Origin: Mucilaginibacter robiniae
GTDB taxonomy: Bacteria > Bacteroidota > Bacteroidia > Sphingobacteriales > Sphingobacteriaceae
Assembly: GCF_012849215.1 (NCBI RefSeq)
Contig: NZ_CP051682.1
Coordinates: forward strand, 1,240,001 to 1,304,000
Length of the DNA: 64,000 bases
Reading direction: 5' to 3'
Part shown: one piece after another, positions 37,215 to 45,707 of the stretch
How positions within the stretch are numbered: the stretch's first letter is position 1
Layout of the letters: each line of letters begins with the position of its first letter
Position numbers and translations under genes: made by a program
The notes under the pieces: model-generated
Told to the model about the DNA's origin: nothing
Seen by the model: only the letters and a program-made list of their open reading frames with translations
Databases searched by the model: none

Positions 37215-38663
37215 ATGAAATTTAATAAAATACTATACTTATTATTTGCAGGTGCGTCAACTCTAGCGGCTTGTAAAAAAAGCTTTCTGGATGAGCAGCC
37301 CAGTACTGCTGTAACTGTTCAGACTTCCATTAATACAACAAACGATTTGGCTGATGCTGTTAATGGTATGTATAACGTAATGAAGGCTACAACTTTATTT
37401 GGCAGAGACATACCTGTATTAGGTGATTTGCTGGCTGATAACACCTATGTGAACGTTTCTAACTCAGGGCGTTACCTCCTGGAAAACAATTATCAATTTA
37501 TACCTACTACTGCAGAACCTGGAAATATTTATGGTAGAGCCTATTATTCAATTTTACAGGCTAACCGGATTATTTATGAAGGTAAAAAATTGGCTACATC
37601 AGCAGATAATAATCAACTTATGGGTGAGGCTTATGCATCAAGAGGATTACTTTATCTGGAATTAGTTACTTGGTTTGGTTCACCTTATACCGTTAACCCT
37701 AATGCTAGTGCTGTTCCTGTTGTTACTACACCCTCTTACATAACCGGGTTTGATATAAAACTTCCAAGAGCTACAGTAAACGCTGTATACAACCAAATAA
37801 TTAGCGATTTGGATAGTGCTTATACATTAATGCCTGAAGCCGGGACTACTTATCATGCCATAAATTCTGACTATATCGCTAAATATGCTGCAAAAGCTAT
37901 AGAATCAAGAGCTTACTTGTATAAAGGCGATTATGCCAACGCATTAACAGCTGCCAAACTGGTAGTTGATAAAGGGGGCTATAGTTTAGCTACTACAGCA
38001 GCAACATTCACAGGCTATTGGGCTAACCCTGCAGCACAAACCGGAAAGCTCGAAACAGTATTCGAGTTGAACCAAAATGCATCAAGCAACTTAGGCAACA
38101 CAGGTTTAGATGCTATTTTTTCTCAATCGGGTTATGGCGATATACAAGCAACTGATAACTTGTATAATGCTTATACCTCTACTGATTTAAGAAGAACTCT
38201 TATTATAAATGGTACCCGAGGTGGTCAACAAGCATGGATTATTAATAAGTTTCCAAATTATACCAATACAGATAAAGACGAGACTAAAATTATACGCTAT
38301 GCTGAAGTTGTTCTTACTTTAGCTGAATCTTATGCCCGTACAGGCGATGAAACCAGCGCAAAAAACTATTTAAATCAGTTAGCTATTTTGCGCGATCCTT
38401 CTTTCAAAGGTTATACTTCTAGTGGTGCGCAGTTAATTACTGATATTTTAAACGAAAGAAGAAAAGAATTGGCATTTGAAGGTTTACGCTTCTTTGATCT
38501 TACACGTTTAAATTTGGATTTTACTCGTCCAGCTCAAGCTTATGGTTATGTATCCTATCCAACGGTACTAAAAACAGATTACCACCGGATACTGCCTATT
38601 CCTCAATCTGCAAGAGATGCTAACCCGAACTTAACACAAAATCCAGGATATACACCTCAATAA
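37215..38663 (+). CDS. SusD/RagB-family surface lipoprotein
   Basis: The 482-residue lipoprotein (lipobox LAAC) has the SusD N-terminal segment FLDEQPSTAVTVQT. TPR-like helices with SRGLLYLELVTWFGSPY and a C-terminal RagB/SusD domain ending in NERRKELAFEGLRFFDLTRL and a late DYHRILPIPQSA complete it. It forms the lid over the SusC barrel and binds glycan or peptide at the cell surface. Operon with susC. Confidence 0.95.
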   Translation: MKFNKILYLLFAGASTLAACKKSFLDEQPSTAVTVQTSINTTNDLADAVNGMYNVMKATTLFGRDIPVLGDLLADNTYVNVSNSGRYLLENNYQFIPTTAEPGNIYGRAYYSILQANRIIYEGKKLATSADNNQLMGEAYASRGLLYLELVTWFGSPYTVNPNASAVPVVTTPSYITGFDIKLPRATVNAVYNQIISDLDSAYTLMPEAGTTYHAINSDYIAKYAAKAIESRAYLYKGDYANALTAAKLVVDKGGYSLATTAATFTGYWANPAAQTGKLETVFELNQNASSNLGNTGLDAIFSQSGYGDIQATDNLYNAYTSTDLRRTLIINGTRGGQQAWIINKFPNYTNTDKDETKIIRYAEVVLTLAESYARTGDETSAKNYLNQLAILRDPSFKGYTSSGAQLITDILNERRKELAFEGLRFFDLTRLNLDFTRPAQAYGYVSYPTVLKTDYHRILPIPQSARDANPNLTQNPGYTPQ

Positions 38664-38673
38664 TTCTTGTTTT

Positions 38674-38719
38674 TTAAATAAATAAGGCTCAAGCATATGC
38701 TTGAGCCTTATTTATTTAA
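38674..38719 (+). terminator. 46-base perfect palindrome, bidirectional terminator
   Basis: The sequence from 38674 to 38719 is its own reverse complement, with the centre at CATATG, a GC-containing AAGGCTCAAGC arm and flanking A/T runs. It ends both the susCD transcript and the convergent dehydrogenase gene. Confidence 0.9.
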
Positions 38720-38731
38720 AGCTAATAATCC

Positions 38732-39541
38732 TTACACGCCACTGAATACTGAAAAGCCGCCATCAATAGCAATTACAGTTCCGGTAACGAAGGCAGAAGC
38801 ATCACTTAATAGCCAAACTAAAGCGCCTATTAATTCTTCAGCTTTACCGAAGCGCTTGAAAGGGGTATTCTTAAGTACTAGGTTACCTCGCTCGGTGTAA
38901 CTGCCATCAGGTTGAGTAAGCAGGGCACGGTTTTGTTCGGTCAGGAAAAAGCCTGGAGCAATAGCATTCATGCGGATAGCATCACCATAGCGGTTAGCTG
39001 CTTCTACCGCAAACCATTGGGTATAGTTATCAATAGCTGCTTTGGCCATACTATAACCTAGCACCTTGGTAATAGCTTGTTGTGATGCCATAGATGATAT
39101 ATTAACAATGCTACCTTTACCGCTCTTGGCCATTACTTCGCCAAATATTTGAGTTGGGATAAGTGTACCCCACAGATTTAGCTCCATTACCTGGCGCATG
39201 CCATCCATGTTCATGGTAAAAATATCCTGATCCGGCTGAATAATACCGCCCGGCATGTTACCGCCAGCACCATTTACCAAGCCATCAATACGGCCATATG
39301 TATCTAATACTTTATTGCGAGCAGTTAGTAAGTCAGCCTCTTTCATTACATCGGCAATCAAAGCAATGGCTTTACCACCATTGGCATTTACGGCATCGGC
39401 ACGCTCCTGAGCTACTTTCTCATTACGACCTAAAACACCTACTATGCCTCCGGCTTGTGCAATGCCCTTAATAAATGCATCGCCTAAAATACCGGTACCA
39501 CCAGTTACAATAATTACTTTATCTTTTAATGAAAATTCCAT
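38732..39541 (-). CDS. Short-chain dehydrogenase, possible D-mannonate oxidoreductase
   Basis: This 269-residue Rossmann enzyme has the cofactor motif TGGTGILG (13-20), NGAGG, the catalytic serine in ISSMAS and YSMAK. The C-terminus ends AIDGGFSVFSGV. The overall sequence resembles the SDR-type mannonate/fructuronate oxidoreductases of Bacteroidota, but no other uronate genes are next to it, so the substrate is only a suggestion. It is convergent with susCD. Confidence 0.75.
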   Translation of the reverse strand: MEFSLKDKVIIVTGGTGILGDAFIKGIAQAGGIVGVLGRNEKVAQERADAVNANGGKAIALIADVMKEADLLTARNKVLDTYGRIDGLVNGAGGNMPGGIIQPDQDIFTMNMDGMRQVMELNLWGTLIPTQIFGEVMAKSGKGSIVNISSMASQQAITKVLGYSMAKAAIDNYTQWFAVEAANRYGDAIRMNAIAPGFFLTEQNRALLTQPDGSYTERGNLVLKNTPFKRFGKAEELIGALVWLLSDASAFVTGTVIAIDGGFSVFSGV

Positions 39542-39680
39542 TATAATAAGTTCTTTTAAATCGGTCTTTTACAAAGCAAATAAAAATTAGCAAGATGGAC
39601 TTGTAAAAAGCAATTAAAAGGTAGTTAACTGTGCACTTAACTGCTTTTTAACTATAAGGTTCCCGTGCAAACAATATTTT

Positions 39681-40682
39681 TTATACTACCTGCCAAATCG
39701 CATCCAAGAACCACTGCCTTTCATCAAAAAAGTACTGTATAGGTTTAAAACCAGCTTGTATAGCTAGTTGATCAGTTTCTGCCACGGCATATTTCTGTGA
39801 AATTTCCATAAAAATATATTCGTCCTTTTTAAAATGAATAGTTTCATTTGCTCCTATGGTCACCTCCTGGTCAACCAAACTAATCAAATAACTTTTGCAC
39901 GAACCTGTTTCCGGATCATACATTGGGTAATGTTCAAATTGCGAAATACTGAAATTAGCATGCAATTCACGATTTATACGTTCCATCAAGTTTAAATTAA
40001 ACTGCCGGGTATAACCTGTATTATCATTATAAGCAGCCAGTACGGTATGCGGATTCTTTTTTAAATCAATACCTATTAACACCCGATCTTCAGGTTGCAA
40101 GTACTGCCGTAATTTAGTACAAAAAGCTTGTGCATCAGCAACCGGCATATTACCTACGTTAGAACCCAAAAACAGCACTACCTTTCGGCGAGTAGATATT
40201 TTGGCTGCTTCCTGTAACATATCAAAGTAATCACCATTGAGGCCATGCAGTTGTAAACCGGGCAAAGCACCAGGCAAAGCAGCATTCAGGTAAGTAATAG
40301 TATTAGCCGATATATCGATGGGCATATAAGTAAAATCAGCCTGCTGCTCCAGTAAATACCGTAACAAATAAGTAGATTTAGTAGCATCACCGGCACCTAA
40401 TTCAATCAAATCAAAGGCGCTTCCATCAGCCATCATAGCTTCGCAAATAGCTTGGGTTTGCTGCGTAAATATTTCCAACTCGCAATTAGTAGGGTAATAT
40501 TCCGGGCAGGCCATGATCTGTTGAAATAGCTTATCACCAGCACTATCATAAAAATATTTTGCTTCCAGATGCTTAGGATGGGATGTTAACCCATTAACTA
40601 CATCCTCATAAAACTGCTGATTAAGAATGGGCTGTGTACACGGGGCTTGTTCTGTACAAGCCTGATTATCGGTATTTTTCAT
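39681..40682 (-). CDS. egtD: L-histidine N-alpha-methyltransferase EgtD
   Basis: The 333-residue SAM-dependent enzyme trimethylates histidine to hercynine, the first step of ergothioneine synthesis. It shows PEYYPTNCE with the substrate-binding tyrosine, the SAM motif ELGAGDATKS, FLGSNVGNM with the histidine-binding Asn, and EISQKY, which keeps the Glu-x-Ser pair that sets histidine specificity. It is the last gene of the four-gene cluster and follows egtB after 23 bases. Confidence 0.93.
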   Translation of the reverse strand: MKNTDNQACTEQAPCTQPILNQQFYEDVVNGLTSHPKHLEAKYFYDSAGDKLFQQIMACPEYYPTNCELEIFTQQTQAICEAMMADGSAFDLIELGAGDATKSTYLLRYLLEQQADFTYMPIDISANTITYLNAALPGALPGLQLHGLNGDYFDMLQEAAKISTRRKVVLFLGSNVGNMPVADAQAFCTKLRQYLQPEDRVLIGIDLKKNPHTVLAAYNDNTGYTRQFNLNLMERINRELHANFSISQFEHYPMYDPETGSCKSYLISLVDQEVTIGANETIHFKKDEYIFMEISQKYAVAETDQLAIQAGFKPIQYFFDERQWFLDAIWQVV

Positions 40683-40705
40683 GTAGGAAGATGTAAGGTA
40701 TAAGT

Positions 40706-41851
40706 TTAACGCGCTAAACGGATGCCATTGAATAACCAGCGCAGGTTGGGGTGAAAAAAATTTCGGTAAGTAATACGGCTATGTCCCGGCGGCGTAGCTT
40801 CTGAGGCACCGCGAAGCACTTGCTGACTTACCATAAATTTACCATTATACTCGCCAATAGCACCTGGCGCTTTGCTGAAACCAGGATAAGGAAGATAGGC
40901 GCTTTCGGTCCACTCCCAACTTTTACCCCAAGTAAATTGGGTAGCCGCAGCTTCCCACTCAAACTCGGTAGGTAAGCGCATACCCTTCCAGGCGGCGTAG
41001 GCACTAGCTTCGTAATAGCTTATATGCATTACCGAATCATTAAGGTTTAAAGGTTCTAGCCCGCGCAGGGTGTAAATAAACCATTCCCCTTCTATCAGGT
41101 GCCAGTATAAAGGGGCAGTAATTTTATTTGTTTTTACCCAATCCCAACCTTCTGCATGCCAATAGCGAAAATCTTGATAACCGCCATTATTAATAAACTC
41201 TAGATATTCGGCATTGGTTACCTGACTGGTGCTGATCTGATAAGCATTCAGATATACTTTGTGCCGATTCAGTTCATTATCAAAGTTGAAACCTTCACCT
41301 GTATGACCGATTTCATAAATTCCTTCGTTCATGCTGATGAACCCCGATGTTTCTTCTATTTTGGGTGAGCTATAATTCCTATCATAAGCCGGGAACAACG
41401 GGTTATGTCCCAGAATGTACTTGATATCGTAATACAACAACTCTTGGTGCTGCTCTTCATGGTTTAAACCCAAAATGAATAATTCTTCTATTTCAAGTGA
41501 TGGTTCATGACATAGAAAGTTATAGATGGCTTCATCCACGTACTCCCGATACAAATACACATCTTTTACTGTAGGCCGGCTTAAATTACCGCGATCTGTA
41601 CGGATTACCCTTGCACCAACGGTTTCATAATAGCTATTGAACACATAGTTATAATCAGGATTGTATTCCTGGTACCCCATAAAATGAGGTTTTAGAATAA
41701 AAGTTTCAAAAAACCAAGTTACATGCCCGATGTGCCACTTAGGCGGACTTACATCTACTATGGGTTGTACAACATAGTCTTCAGTTTGCAAAGGGCTGCA
41801 TATTTGTTCGGTGCGCTGGCGCACAGCTCGGTAACGATCAGCTAAAGTCAT
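40706..41851 (-). CDS. egtB: Sulfoxide synthase EgtB
   Basis: The 381-residue enzyme has an N-terminal DinB domain and a C-terminal FGE-sulfatase domain. The iron triad is His43 (WHIGH), His131 and His135 (NHEEQHQE). The late RNFFHPNLRWLFNGIRLAR is the usual EgtB end. It joins hercynine to cysteine or gamma-glutamylcysteine with oxygen. It is shorter than mycobacterial EgtB (about 430), and neither egtA nor egtC is nearby, so direct use of cysteine is an open possibility. It starts one base after the stop of the transporter gene. Confidence 0.93.
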   Translation of the reverse strand: MTLADRYRAVRQRTEQICSPLQTEDYVVQPIVDVSPPKWHIGHVTWFFETFILKPHFMGYQEYNPDYNYVFNSYYETVGARVIRTDRGNLSRPTVKDVYLYREYVDEAIYNFLCHEPSLEIEELFILGLNHEEQHQELLYYDIKYILGHNPLFPAYDRNYSSPKIEETSGFISMNEGIYEIGHTGEGFNFDNELNRHKVYLNAYQISTSQVTNAEYLEFINNGGYQDFRYWHAEGWDWVKTNKITAPLYWHLIEGEWFIYTLRGLEPLNLNDSVMHISYYEASAYAAWKGMRLPTEFEWEAAATQFTWGKSWEWTESAYLPYPGFSKAPGAIGEYNGKFMVSQQVLRGASEATPPGHSRITYRNFFHPNLRWLFNGIRLAR

Positions 41852-41852
41852 G

Positions 41853-43427
41853 TTATGGGTTACTAGTCAGAAAGCGTTTTAAATCTGAAATTGTTTTGAT
41901 GTGCAATTCGTTAGCTTGTTTTTGCCGCATCATGAGTGCATACGCATTATTAAAGCCTATCGGTTTTAACCATTGAATTTGGTAGCGTTTTTGGAACTCC
42001 TGTTGTACGTAATGGTAGGTTGCATCTTTATCAATACTTACAGTTTGTATATCTTTTTGCGAAGGTTGTAAAAGTACCAGTAATCCTGTACCGGTATATT
42101 CCGGATAAAAATCAATCTGGTTATTAGTTAAAGCATCAAAACATATTTTGGTACCGCCTAAGCCGGTTTTAGTAGCTGTACTGTAATCTGTATACCCTTC
42201 AATCAGCATGCTGTACATACTGGCTAAAATGTATTGTTCGCCAAAAACTTTAGAACCAATGCGCACTACGCCTGCCTGTCCGTTTCGACTGGGTTTATAT
42301 AGATGTTGTGCTACCAGGAAATCTTTAGCTACCCGTTCGGGTGTTTGATGCAGGTAATCGGTGCGATAATTAAGCTCGGTCATTACTGAGTCGTTGATAT
42401 GCCCGGCTAATAAGTTCAACGTTTTTTCCAGCTCCGGAAATTTCCGCAATGCATCCTGCCGTACAATAGGCGCTGCATAGTAGGGTGGAAATATCTTTTT
42501 ATCATCATTCAGCACTACTAAGTTAAAAGCCTTCAGCCGACCATCGGTGGAGTAGCCACTAATTACATCCAATTGCTTTTCATAAGCGGCATTGTACATT
42601 ACAGCATCATTAATCACAATAGTATGAATTTTCAGACCATATTTTTGCTGTAAACCCAAGTTACCATCCTGTCGCCCCATGAACTCAGGGGTAAAACCAG
42701 CAGTAAGCTTGCTACCGTAAGCCGAGGGCACAAAGTAAAAACAAGCCAGTATCAAGGCGATTATCGGCACAGCATACGTACCCACTTTCAATTTTTTAAA
42801 GCTAATTTTTTGCACCAATGAAAGCAAAAAATCAAACACCACAGCCAGCAAAGCAGCCGGAATAGCGCCTGCTAAAATCATGTTGCTGTTATTAAGGGAT
42901 ATACCTCCAAATATAAATTCCCCCAGACCTCCAGCAGCAATGTAGGATGCAAGCGTAGCTACACCCACGTTAATTACTGTAGCAGTACGAATACCCGCCA
43001 AAATAACTGGCATAGCCAATGGTAATTCTACCTTAAATAGTACTTGGCTATTACTCATGCCCATAGCTAATGCGGCTTCTTTTATTGAACCATCTACCCC
43101 GGTAATACCAGTATAAGTATTACGAATAATAGGTAATAACGCATATAAAAACAAAGCTACAATAGCGGGCTTGGGCCCTATGCCGAGTAAAGGAATCATG
43201 AAACCGAGCAATGCAATGCTAGGTATAGTCTGTAACACCCCGGCTATGCCTAATACCGTACCGGAAAGCTGTCTTTTACGAGCAATAAGAATACCTAAAG
43301 GTAAACCAATAAGCACGGCAATGAATAGCGAAATAAAAGTAAGCCCTATGTGCTCCAGCGTTTGTTGCACCAGCTTACCCGATTGCTGCTGCATAAACTG
43401 CCATAAACTTTGTTGCTGGTTGTTCAT
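41853..43427 (-). CDS. egtU: EgtU/OpuF-like fused permease and substrate-binding protein, binding domain apparently permuted
   Basis: Residues 18-210 are an ABC permease with five helices and the EAALAMGMSNSQVLFKVELP coupling segment. Helix 218-235 anchors a substrate-binding domain. That domain reads in the unusual order 238-376 (STDGR 293-297, FPPYYAAP 313-320), then 387-518 (GSK 391-393, YPEYTGTG 441-448, GFNN 491-494), whereas in OpuCC/ProX/EgtU relatives the GSK...GFNN half comes first. Fusion of permease and binding protein is typical of OpuF and of the ergothioneine importer EgtU. Because it sits between egtV- and egtB-type genes with gaps of 5 and 1 bases, ergothioneine or a betaine precursor is the likely substrate. 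The symbol is proposed from context. Confidence 0.75.
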   Translation of the reverse strand: MNNQQQSLWQFMQQQSGKLVQQTLEHIGLTFISLFIAVLIGLPLGILIARKRQLSGTVLGIAGVLQTIPSIALLGFMIPLLGIGPKPAIVALFLYALLPIIRNTYTGITGVDGSIKEAALAMGMSNSQVLFKVELPLAMPVILAGIRTATVINVGVATLASYIAAGGLGEFIFGGISLNNSNMILAGAIPAALLAVVFDFLLSLVQKISFKKLKVGTYAVPIIALILACFYFVPSAYGSKLTAGFTPEFMGRQDGNLGLQQKYGLKIHTIVINDAVMYNAAYEKQLDVISGYSTDGRLKAFNLVVLNDDKKIFPPYYAAPIVRQDALRKFPELEKTLNLLAGHINDSVMTELNYRTDYLHQTPERVAKDFLVAQHLYKPSRNGQAGVVRIGSKVFGEQYILASMYSMLIEGYTDYSTATKTGLGGTKICFDALTNNQIDFYPEYTGTGLLVLLQPSQKDIQTVSIDKDATYHYVQQEFQKRYQIQWLKPIGFNNAYALMMRQKQANELHIKTISDLKRFLTSNP

Positions 43428-43432
43428 ATTGC

Positions 43433-44392
43433 TTAGCGTTTATTTTGATAAGCGTAAAAAGCCGACATGAGTTGCTCGAAGGTTATGGCTTTTTTTTCAT
43501 CCTTTTCCGGCTGTTTAATGTTCAGTACCTGTGCATTTTGTAGTTTAAAAGCCTCCATAGCTGCCCACACATTATTGCTACTGTCGATAACTGGATAATT
43601 ATGAGTATTCTTAAACGATGGAGGCAACAAGCTCCATAAATCATCTAATGTCAAGGCTTTTAATTCCAGTTGCAAGCGTTGAGCTTGCATAAATTCTTTT
43701 ACAAACTCATTAGCCGGATTAAACAGCAGCTCGGCCGGTGTGCCTAGTTGTATTAAATGGCCTTGATCCATCAAAGCTATGCGGTTGCCCAGCTCGAAAG
43801 CTTCCTGCACATCATGTGTTACCATCACAATAGTTTTGCGTTGCAACTCATCAAGTTGCTTAAACTCAGCTTGTATCTTACCACGGGTAATATTATCAAG
43901 TGCACCGAACGGTTCATCCATTAATAAAACCGGCGTATCGGCCATTAATGCACGTGCTAAGCCAATACGCTGTTGCTGTCCCCCGCTTAATTGATTAGGG
44001 TAATGGTTTAAAAAATTGACCGACAAGTGTAGTTTTTCTACTAATTCATGCATCCGGGTGTTGATTCGTTTTGCATCCCACTTTAACAGCTTAGGTACTA
44101 TAGCAATATTTTCAGCTATGGTATAATGTGGAAATAAGCCATTATTTTGCAGTACATAACCTATACCTCTTCGCAACTGCTCGGGTGGTTGCTGGTTAAC
44201 ATTTTTACCGTTGATGAATATTTCTCCATGGGTTGGCTCCACCAAGCGGTTCAACATCTTTAGCGTAGTAGTTTTGCCACAGCCGCTGGTACCCAGTAGA
44301 ATCAGGTTTTCATGCTCGGCTACTTCAAAGCTGATATCATCAACCGCTTTGGCCGAACCATAATGTTTACTCAGGTTTTTAACCTTAATCAT
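43433..44392 (-). CDS. egtV: ABC transporter ATPase, EgtV/OpuCA-like
   Basis: The 319-residue ATPase has Walker A GTSGCGKTT, signature LSGGQQQR, Walker B VLLMDEPFGALD and the switch His in VTHDVQEAFE. It belongs to the betaine/carnitine/choline (OpuCA, ProV) subfamily, which also includes EgtV. After the nucleotide-binding core, about 80 residues resemble one degenerate CBS unit (YPVIDSSNNVWAAMEAF), whereas OpuCA has a CBS pair. It is the first gene of the egt operon. The ligand assignment follows from the context only. Confidence 0.8.
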   Translation of the reverse strand: MIKVKNLSKHYGSAKAVDDISFEVAEHENLILLGTSGCGKTTTLKMLNRLVEPTHGEIFINGKNVNQQPPEQLRRGIGYVLQNNGLFPHYTIAENIAIVPKLLKWDAKRINTRMHELVEKLHLSVNFLNHYPNQLSGGQQQRIGLARALMADTPVLLMDEPFGALDNITRGKIQAEFKQLDELQRKTIVMVTHDVQEAFELGNRIALMDQGHLIQLGTPAELLFNPANEFVKEFMQAQRLQLELKALTLDDLWSLLPPSFKNTHNYPVIDSSNNVWAAMEAFKLQNAQVLNIKQPEKDEKKAITFEQLMSAFYAYQNKR

Positions 44393-44698
44393 GCAACGTA
44401 AATGTAATAAATACGTCTGTTGTTTGGCGAGTTAACTCTAAAGATTGTAGGGATTATTAAATAGCTACGTTACAAGATAAACATTCTAACTATTAAGCTT
44501 TAAGATATTCATGTATCTAGTAGGTATTCAATATGTTTAGATTATAAAAACCGTATTGATTCGTTCTGATAGCCTGATGAATAATAGGTAGCATCAGGTA
44601 TACCAACCGCTTCAATTATATTTTCTGGAACATTGATGCCCATTTTTATAAAGCAATGAACATTTGTGATTCAGTTGTTTAAAGGCGAAGTAGCTTCT
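44393..44698 (-). other. Intergenic region upstream of the egt operon
   Basis: This 306-base region has no gene that I can support. Read on the minus strand it should contain the egt operon promoter. A near match to the -7 consensus (TACATTTA) lies just before the egtV start. No riboswitch-like or strong terminator structure was found. Confidence 0.4.
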
Positions 44699-45490
44699 TT
44701 AAAAATCTTTATTCAACAGTTTTTCTAGCTCTGCAAAGCTGATGTTCATTTTCACTTTGCCTTGCTTCGCATATGAAATTTCGCCAGTCTCTTCAGATAC
44801 AATTAAAGCTGTAGCATCATTAGCCTCGGTAACCCCAATGCCGGCCCGGTGGCGTAAGCCAAATTGCGGCGGTAAGTCGGTATTATCGGTAAGTGGTAAG
44901 ATACAACTGGCCGAACGAATTTTGTTGCCTGATATAATTACAGCTCCATCATGCAACGGACTGGTTTTTTGGAAAATACTTTCCAACAATCGCTTAGAGA
45001 TAATGGCATCCATCACCTCACAACTATTTACGTATGATTGTTCGTCGTAATCACGTACAAAAACAATCAGGGCTCCGGTACGGGTTTGCTTGAGGCTTTT
45101 GCAAGCATCTACAATGGGCTTAATGCGTTTGTAATTATCTTTAGCTGCATCATTATTACCTGAAAAGTAACGCCACCAAGCCCTATTACGCTGTAACGAG
45201 GCATTACGCCCCAGCAATAGCAAAAAACGCCGTAACTCCTGCTGAAAAATGACGACCACTGCTATAATGCCCACTTGGATAAAGGTATCCAGTATTTTCA
45301 TGAGCAGCGTCATGTGTAAGGCATGCACCACAAAATTGAGCAGGATGATGATGATAAGACCGATAAGAATATTAACGGCTATGGTGCCTTTAATCAGGTT
45401 GTAGAGTTGGTAGATCAACAAAGCCACCAACACAATATCCAATGCATTAAACAGTGTAAAATGAAATTGGCTTAAATCAAGTGCGGGCAT
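44699..45490 (-). CDS. cdaA: Diadenylate cyclase CdaA
   Basis: The 263-residue protein has three N-terminal transmembrane helices (about 13-30, 36-55 and 65-84) and a DAC catalytic domain with DGA at 181-183 and RHR at 213-215. It makes cyclic di-AMP from two ATP. It stands alone; the usual regulators CdaR and GlmM are not adjacent. It lies 300 bases upstream of an OpuCA-type transporter operon on the same strand, a class of transporter that c-di-AMP controls in Firmicutes. Confidence 0.94.
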   Translation of the reverse strand: MPALDLSQFHFTLFNALDIVLVALLIYQLYNLIKGTIAVNILIGLIIIILLNFVVHALHMTLLMKILDTFIQVGIIAVVVIFQQELRRFLLLLGRNASLQRNRAWWRYFSGNNDAAKDNYKRIKPIVDACKSLKQTRTGALIVFVRDYDEQSYVNSCEVMDAIISKRLLESIFQKTSPLHDGAVIISGNKIRSASCILPLTDNTDLPPQFGLRHRAGIGVTEANDATALIVSEETGEISYAKQGKVKMNISFAELEKLLNKDF

Positions 45491-45707
45491 GTAACGAAGA
45501 TAGGATTTTTTTAGTTGTTTGATTGATTAGCGCTAAATGCACTTTACTACTTATTGCGTCAAAATGTTACAAGAAATAATGCTTTTACCTGCGTAATTAC
45601 GCATTTACCAATCCGTTGTGCTTATCAAACAAAACCTATTTACCAATTGTGTTTTATGCAATTTTAATAACTGACAAGAAAATTCATTTCAATAATATTC
45701 TACTATC

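Noticed and set aside
38732..39541. Firm assignment as uxuB (D-mannonate oxidoreductase)
   Set aside because: The similarity is only at SDR-subfamily level and no uronate pathway genes are nearby.
41853..44392. Plain glycine-betaine (OpuC/ProU) transporter
   Set aside because: It remains possible by sequence, but the tight coupling with egtB and egtD makes an ergothioneine-related substrate more likely; recorded as an alternative rather than excluded.
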